Shown in pieces: positions 5,212-8,638 of a stretch of DNA of 11,077 nucleotides. Both the position numbers and the translations under genes were made by a program. A model generated the notes under the pieces. The model had not been told where the DNA came from and made no database searches. It worked only from the letters and a program-made list of their open reading frames with translations. Positions within the stretch are counted from its first letter, which is position 1, and each line of letters starts with the position of its first letter. Source of the stretch: JAAZMX01 sp035388025 (lineage in GTDB: Bacteria > Patescibacteriota > Patescibacteriia > UBA2196 > GWA2-42-15); assembly GCA_035388025.1 (NCBI GenBank), contig DAOOPA010000029.1:1-11077 (forward strand), given 5' to 3'.

Positions 5212-5832
5212 CTATTCCTTGATTCCATCCAGATCCACGTCATATAGAATTTTATCCTGAGCTAGATTGTATTTCAATATTTCTTCCTCTTGAAACCAAA
5301 TCTTTATTTCTTTTTCCGCTTCGTCAGGCGTGCCAGAAGCATGAATCAGATTTCTAATACTGCGACTGTCAATATCGGCCATGGCATAAGAATCTAGCGT
5401 AAAGTCACCCCTGATCGTGCCAACATCAGAACTGGCTGGTTCGGTACCACCGGTGATTTTTCGGACTAGAGCTACAGCTTGATTGCCTTGCCAGATCATG
5501 GCAATGACCGGACCGGAACTCAAATATTTGGCATTGGACCTGAGAATGGCTTGGCCGTTTTCTTCAAAAGAAGCATAGGGTGATTTCATCCCTTTCTTCT
5601 CATAGGCGGCTGATGCTTTGCGACCGACTTCTTCTATCCAGGCGTCGCCACCGACTTCATAATAATGACGAGTGGCCATTTCTTCGGTCGGGATCACCAT
5701 TTTCATGGCTAGAAGTTTTAGGCCGGTGCGCTCATAGCGTTTGACAATTTCGCCGACTAGAGTGCGCTGGATACCATCTGGTTTGACGACTACGAGCGTG
5801 CGTTCTTTGCTTGGGTGTGGTGAGACGGACAT
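5212..5832 (-). CDS. ndk: Nucleoside diphosphate kinase, enlarged form
   Basis: It transfers the gamma-phosphate from NTPs to NDPs through a phosphohistidine, supplying NTPs and dNTPs in the cytoplasm. Family motifs: RTLVVVKPDG (11-20, with Lys17), YLSSGPVIAMIWQG (103-116), GGTEPASSDVGTIRGDF (128-144, nucleotide-contact Arg141) and NLIHASGTPDEAEKEI (161-176) with catalytic His164. At 206 residues it is about 60 longer than the usual 140-150. The extra length is an insert around residues 62-100 (between HYYEVGGDAW and the SSGP motif) and a C-terminal extension after IWF (about 181-206). Similar enlarged forms are, to my knowledge, common in Patescibacteria. The ATG at 5832 has no Shine-Dalgarno site, and a promoter lies 39-67 nt upstream. 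The gene converges on the lipoprotein gene, with a shared terminator between them. Confidence 0.95.
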   Translation of the reverse strand: MSVSPHPSKERTLVVVKPDGIQRTLVGEIVKRYERTGLKLLAMKMVIPTEEMATRHYYEVGGDAWIEEVGRKASAAYEKKGMKSPYASFEENGQAILRSNAKYLSSGPVIAMIWQGNQAVALVRKITGGTEPASSDVGTIRGDFTLDSYAMADIDSRSIRNLIHASGTPDEAEKEIKIWFQEEEILKYNLAQDKILYDVDLDGIKE

Positions 5833-5870
5833 AAATTTTTTGAATTTAATTTATAACTTTATTAAATAGT

Positions 5871-5899
5871 AGAATAACATCCACCAGACCCAAAGTCAA
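5871..5899 (-). promoter_or_regulatory. ndk promoter, TTGACT-17-TATTCT
   Basis: On the minus strand TTGACT (5899-5894) is followed after 17 nt by TATTCT (5876-5871), giving a leader of about 30 nt. The -35 box lies in the loop of an inverted repeat, CCAGACCC (5884-5891) / GGGTCTGG (5903-5910), which could be an operator. Confidence 0.6.
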
Positions 5900-5910
5900 T
5901 AAGGGTCTGG
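5884..5910. promoter_or_regulatory. Inverted repeat around the ndk -35 box (possible operator)
   Basis: Perfect 8-bp arms CCAGACCC / GGGTCTGG separated by 11 nt that contain the -35 hexamer. No T-tail follows, so a terminator is unlikely. It could bind a dimeric regulator, or be the remains of another palindromic repeat. Confidence 0.4.
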
Positions 5911-6070
5911 AATTTCCAAATCCCAATTTCCAAATCCAAAATAAATCTAAAATTACAATATTCAAATTTCAAAATAAACTTTTGGATTTTGGAATTTGTA
6001 ATTTATTTTGTGCTTTGAGCTTGGTGCTTGAGGTTTTTCCCTTTACGAGTTACTAGTTGCTAGTCACAAG
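5911..6070. repeat. AT-rich inverted-repeat region between trmD and ndk
   Basis: AATTTCCAAATCCAAA (5925-5940) pairs imperfectly (2 mismatches) with TTTGGATTTTGGAATT (5981-5996). A second palindrome, ACTAG-ttg-CTAGT (6052-6064), sits just after the trmD stop. The word AATTTCCAAAT (5911-5921) recurs at 6812-6822 on the other side of trmD. No gene is seen. Confidence 0.55.
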
Positions 6071-6781
6071 TTACTTTTTGTTCTTCTCCCGCCACTCTTT
6101 TATCTCTTTGTGGTTTCCAGACAACAAGACTTTGGGCACGGTCAATTTTTTCTTTTTACCCTTCTCAAGATATTCAAAAGTTTTCGGTCGGGTGTAATGC
6201 GGATATTCATGATCAATTTTCAATTTACAACCCGCCTGCCGGACGGGCAGGTTTTCAATTTTTAATGATTGGCCATTAAAAGTTTCTTCATTTAATGATT
6301 CATGATTACCCAAAACGCCGGGTAATAATCTGGAGACGGCTTCAACGACAATCGTGGCCGGCAATTCACCGCCGGATAAGACGTAAGGGCCGATGGAAAT
6401 TTTTTCATCAATAAATTTTTCAATACGCGCGTCCACGCCTTCATAGCGGCCGGCGAGCATGATGAGTTGGTCTAATTTTGAAAATTCTGCGGCTTTGGCT
6501 TGACTGAATGGTGTGCCAGCCGGATCAAAAAGAATGACGCGCGATTTTTTGGCGCGTTTAATTTTTTTGAGGGTTTTGTAAAGCGGTTCAATTTTCATGA
6601 GCATACCCGGTCCCCCGCCAAAGGGTCGATCATCAACGGTTTTATGAACGTCAGTGGCAAATTGTCGCGGGTCATGACAATAAATTTTGATTAATTTCTT
6701 TTTTTGCGCCCGCTTCAAAATCGATTCGTTGAGATACGAATCAAGAATGTGGGGGAAGATGGAAACAATATCAAATATCAT
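6071..6781 (-). CDS. trmD: tRNA (guanine37-N1)-methyltransferase TrmD with an in-frame repeat insertion
   Basis: TrmD uses S-adenosylmethionine to make m1G37 in tRNAs reading CNN codons, preventing +1 frameshifts. It is a trefoil-knot (SPOUT) dimer. Seen here: MIFDIVSIFP start (1-10), DRPFGGGPGM (51-60), GRYEGVDARI (111-120), IGPYVLSGGELP (130-141), LLPGVLGNHES (152-162), HYTRP (195-199) and VLLSGNHKEI (218-227). The ATG at 6781 gives 236 residues and matches family N-termini; a TTG 39 nt upstream would only translate part of the adjacent inverted repeat. In most TrmDs the ESF-N segment passes in a few residues to YPHYTRP. Here residues about 171-190 are extra and include LPVRQAG (178-184), encoded by a palindromic element. 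The insert lies in the interdomain linker that orders upon tRNA binding, so activity is probably kept. There is no Shine-Dalgarno site. It is downstream of khpA. Confidence 0.95.
   Translation of the reverse strand: MIFDIVSIFPHILDSYLNESILKRAQKKKLIKIYCHDPRQFATDVHKTVDDRPFGGGPGMLMKIEPLYKTLKKIKRAKKSRVILFDPAGTPFSQAKAAEFSKLDQLIMLAGRYEGVDARIEKFIDEKISIGPYVLSGGELPATIVVEAVSRLLPGVLGNHESLNEETFNGQSLKIENLPVRQAGCKLKIDHEYPHYTRPKTFEYLEKGKKKKLTVPKVLLSGNHKEIKEWREKNKK
6235..6251. repeat. Palindromic element inside trmD, translated as LPVRQAG
   Basis: CCTGCC (6235-6240), loop GGACG, GGCAGG (6246-6251). Read on the minus strand it gives Leu-Pro-Val-Arg-Gln-Ala-Gly. It is flanked on both sides by AT-rich CAATTTT-type words (6223-6229 and 6255-6261) like those of the intergenic repeats. 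Confidence 0.75.
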
Positions 6782-6795
6782 AGGTGGATAAATTT

Positions 6796-6902
6796 CCAAG
6801 AAACAAGATACAATTTCCAAATAAATCTCAAATCACAAATTTCAAAATTAAATGTCTTCTTGGGCTTTGAATATTGAAATTTATTTGGAACTTGTTTCTT
6901 GG
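6796..6902. repeat. 107-bp AT-rich long inverted repeat between khpA and trmD
   Basis: Perfect 12-bp outer arms CCAAGAAACAAG (6796-6807) / CTTGTTTCTTGG (6891-6902). The next inner arms TTCCAAATAAAT / ATTTATTTGGAA are also perfect, and a further AAATTTCA / TGAAATTT pair lies inside. The element sits 15 nt ahead of the trmD start, so a khpA-trmD transcript would carry a long hairpin there. Confidence 0.75.
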
Positions 6903-6931
6903 ATCTTGGAGCTTATTTATTTTATAAATTA

Positions 6932-6963
6932 AAGAACCGCACCACAATTGTAGCACGGTTCTT
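6932..6963 (-). terminator. Hairpin after khpA (probable terminator or attenuator)
   Basis: AAGAACCG / CGGTTCTT (6932-6939 and 6956-6963) with a nested ACAATTGT palindrome. On the minus strand the tail is TTTAATTTATAAAA, a modest U-tract. It lies 12 nt after the khpA stop, so it may reduce read-through into trmD. Confidence 0.6.
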
Positions 6964-6975
6964 CTATAATGAAAA

Positions 6976-7296
6976 TTAGATCTTCAAGTCATCAACCGCG
7001 GAGGTGTCTACTGGCTCTTCAGAGCGCGGAGCGCTCATGGAGCGACGACCACCTTCTGGTTCGTTGATTTTCAAGTTGACGTGAGCATTGTTTCTGGCGC
7101 CGACCAAGCGGAGCAAGGTGCGGACAGCTTTGGCGTTTTGGCCTTGGCGACCAATCACGTAGCCCATATCTTCTGGGGCGAGATTGAGAGTCAAGAGGAC
7201 TCCCATTTCGTCGACTTTTCTATCCACAGAGACTTTTTCTGGGTGATCAACAAGGGCCTTGACCACATACTCCAAGAACTCTTTATCATTTACCAT
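6976..7296 (-). CDS. khpA: KH-domain RNA-binding protein KhpA
   Basis: A small cytoplasmic RNA-binding protein. It has a single KH domain (about 1-78) with VIGRQGQNAKAVRTLLR (47-63) and the GRQG loop (49-52) that contacts RNA. Relatives in Firmicutes (KhpA/YlqC) pair with KhpB and affect cell elongation and sRNA binding. At 106 residues it is longer than the usual 75-80; the extra 25 or so residues (from EGGRRSM) are a polar, partly acidic, probably disordered tail. khpA commonly sits in an rpsP-khpA-rimM-trmD cluster. Here trmD follows 194 nt downstream but rpsP and rimM are missing nearby. ATG 7296 has no Shine-Dalgarno site; the promoter is at 7364-7393. Confidence 0.93.
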   Translation of the reverse strand: MVNDKEFLEYVVKALVDHPEKVSVDRKVDEMGVLLTLNLAPEDMGYVIGRQGQNAKAVRTLLRLVGARNNAHVNLKINEPEGGRRSMSAPRSEEPVDTSAVDDLKI

Positions 7297-7363
7297 ATTG
7301 GCTTTACTGATTAATTATAAGGTGCAAATTGCTTGCGAAGAACGACCTTTTCCTGACGGTTTT

Positions 7364-7393
7364 ATCATAGCATAATCGGGCCAAATACGTCAA
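7364..7393 (-). promoter_or_regulatory. khpA(-trmD) promoter, TTGACG-18-TATGAT with extended -10
   Basis: On the minus strand TTGACG (7393-7388), 18-nt spacer, TATGAT (7369-7364), preceded by TGC (TGn extension). The leader would be about 60 nt. It is arranged divergently to the promoter at 7452-7480. Confidence 0.65.
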
Positions 7394-7451
7394 TCTTATT
7401 GAATTTATGGTTAAATTATTAAATTGCTAAATGGTTATTTTTCCCGGACCC

Positions 7452-7480
7452 TTGACTTTTTAGTTAAATATGGCTATAAT
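7452..7480 (+). promoter_or_regulatory. Near-consensus promoter of the carbonic-anhydrase-like gene
   Basis: TTGACT (7452-7457), exactly 17 nt, TATAAT (7475-7480). The leader is about 63 nt, A-rich, with AAAAGGA at 7535-7541 as the ribosome binding site, 8 nt from ATG 7550. This is the best promoter in the window and suggests strong expression. Confidence 0.8.
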
Positions 7481-7549
7481 ACCTGATTAAAAATACCAAC
7501 TAACAAACCAATAGAAAAGAAACCACAAAAAAAGAAAAGGAACGGGACG

Positions 7550-8014
7550 ATGAAGATGAAAAAGATAGGCGCCTACGAAATGCCATTGCCAGAGATGAAT
7601 ATTCACCACTGCGATTTGGCGGTGGTAAGATGTTATGATTTCAGGTTCCGCGAGGTTGACCAGCGTTTCGCGGAATTATTCTTCGGAACAAAAAATTTTG
7701 ACCTGACTGGCATCCCCGCGCCGGCAAAAAGGTTGCAATCCGACCAGCGGGTTTTCCAAACACTGGTAGCTGATGTGAAGAATGTCTGCATCGACCTCCA
7801 CCATGTCAAAACCTTGGTCGTTCTCGGCCACTGGGATTGCGGAGGTTACGGCGGGTCAAAGGCTTTTGGCAACCCTGGAAAAGAGGAGGCCAGATATACC
7901 GCTGATCTCAAAGCGGCAAAAAAACTCCTGGCCGCCGAATTGCCAAGACTCAAGATCCGGATATTCTACTCCAAGCCGAGTGACGGCAAGTTGTTATATT
8001 TTGAAATAAAATAA
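7550..8014 (+). CDS. Compact beta-carbonic-anhydrase-like zinc protein
   Basis: 154 residues. The beta-CA zinc-site pattern is visible: AVVRCYDFRF (25-33) corresponds to 'CSDSR' with Cys28 and the Asp30/Arg32 pair, and VVLGHWDCGGYGG (90-102) corresponds to 'HTDCG' with His94 and Cys97. Cys28, His94 and Cys97 would bind Zn. True beta-CAs (about 170-230 residues) interconvert CO2 and bicarbonate. This one lacks the N-terminal helices and much of the C-terminus, so it may be a minimal enzyme or a zinc-binding relative with another role. A second ATG two codons in (7556) is also possible. It has its own strong promoter and terminator, so it is monocistronic. It belongs to the CA-like superfamily with good likelihood; enzymatic function is inference. 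Confidence 0.7.
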   Translation: MKMKKIGAYEMPLPEMNIHHCDLAVVRCYDFRFREVDQRFAELFFGTKNFDLTGIPAPAKRLQSDQRVFQTLVADVKNVCIDLHHVKTLVVLGHWDCGGYGGSKAFGNPGKEEARYTADLKAAKKLLAAELPRLKIRIFYSKPSDGKLLYFEIK

Positions 8015-8027
8015 AGTTGCTCATTTT

Positions 8028-8062
8028 CCCCCAGTCACCGGAAAGACTGGGGGCTCTTTTTT
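8028..8062 (+). terminator. Strong rho-independent terminator of the carbonic-anhydrase-like gene
   Basis: CCCCCAGTC (8028-8036), loop ACCGGAAA, GACTGGGGG (8045-8053), then CTCTTTTTT. It starts 13 nt after the stop codon. Confidence 0.93.
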
Positions 8063-8069
8063 ATAATTC

Positions 8070-8098
8070 TTGACTGGTTCATGAGAAAAAGTTAAGAT
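8070..8098 (+). promoter_or_regulatory. Promoter of the NTF2-like gene, TTGACT-17-TAAGAT
   Basis: TTGACT (8070-8075), 17-nt spacer, TAAGAT (8093-8098). Transcription would start near 8105, leaving a short leader of about 20 nt without a Shine-Dalgarno site. Confidence 0.65.
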
Positions 8099-8126
8099 AA
8101 TAAAAATGATTAATTAACTTTTTGTT

Positions 8127-8525
8127 ATGGATGACAATCAAGCACAGGTTGGTGAAGAGTTGGCTCTGGCCAATTTTACCAAGTGGGCCGACTCGCTTTT
8201 AACCAAAGATCCGAAAGAAGTGTCCAAGCTTTACGCCCCAGATGCCACTTTTTTGCCAACCGTATCTGGCGAATTTAAAAAAGGCGCTACGGGTGCGGCT
8301 GAATATTTTGAACATTTTTTGGCCAAAAATCCAGTCGGTAAACTGACGGAAAGCGCGACGCAAGTTCTTGGCCCGACTTGTTACGCCCATGCTGGTATGT
8401 ATGATTTTGAGTTGGGACCAGATGATAATCGCCAGGTGACCAAGGCGCGCTTCACTTTTATTTGGCGCCAAGATAATGGCGAATGGAAAATCATTCACCA
8501 CCATTCATCAGTTCGACCAGCCTAA
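8127..8525 (+). CDS. NTF2-like protein, DUF4440 / CaMKII-association-domain type (SgcJ/EcaC-like)
   Basis: 132 residues forming one alpha+beta cone of the NTF2-like superfamily. An N-terminal helix (FTKWADSLLTKDPKEVSKLYAP, about 17-38) is followed by DATFLPTVSGEFKKG (39-53), an AAEYFEHFL helix (57-65), and strands ending in ARFTFIWRQDNGEWKIIHHHSSVRP (107-131). The closing WkIiHHHSS.rP signature is typical of the SgcJ/EcaC and CaMKII-AD subgroup. Members in bacteria are annotated as 'oxidoreductase', but most have no proven reaction, and the fold binds small hydrophobic ligands or mediates oligomerisation. No signal peptide is present, so it should be cytoplasmic. It is monocistronic, with promoter 8070-8098 and terminator 8540-8572. 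The specific ligand is unknown. Confidence 0.85.
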   Translation: MDDNQAQVGEELALANFTKWADSLLTKDPKEVSKLYAPDATFLPTVSGEFKKGATGAAEYFEHFLAKNPVGKLTESATQVLGPTCYAHAGMYDFELGPDDNRQVTKARFTFIWRQDNGEWKIIHHHSSVRPA

Positions 8526-8539
8526 CAACTTGGTTTTTT

Positions 8540-8572
8540 AAAACCCCGATCATGGCGATCGGGGTTTTCTTT
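8540..8572 (+). terminator. Rho-independent terminator of the NTF2-like gene
   Basis: A 12-bp stem AAAACCCCGATC (8540-8551) / GATCGGGGTTTT (8557-8568) with a 5-nt loop, then CTTTTAT. It starts 14 nt after the stop codon. The A/T-ended stem could also act on the minus strand. Confidence 0.92.
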
Positions 8573-8593
8573 TATTTAGACCCTCTTCCTGTC

Positions 8594-8623
8594 CCCCTCT
8601 CCCAATTAATATTGGGAGAGGGG
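8594..8623. repeat. Perfect 13-bp palindrome after the surface-protein gene
   Basis: CCCCTCTCCCAAT-taat-ATTGGGAGAGGGG, followed by TTAGGGGTGAGGG. This G/C-skewed palindrome resembles a dispersed repeat seen in many bacterial genomes (from memory). It lies 16 nt past the minus-strand stop at 8639 and may help to end that transcript, though no T-tract follows it. Confidence 0.7.
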
Positions 8624-8638
8624 TTAGGGGTGAGGGCT

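Noticed and set aside
6782..6820. 13-residue N-terminal extension of TrmD from an upstream TTG
   Set aside because: It would translate part of the long inverted repeat. The ATG at 6781 gives the canonical MIFDIVSIFP start.
7297..7357. khpA leader as a riboswitch
   Set aside because: Only short, weak pairings (AAGGT/ACCTT and GCAA/TTGC) and no match to a known aptamer.
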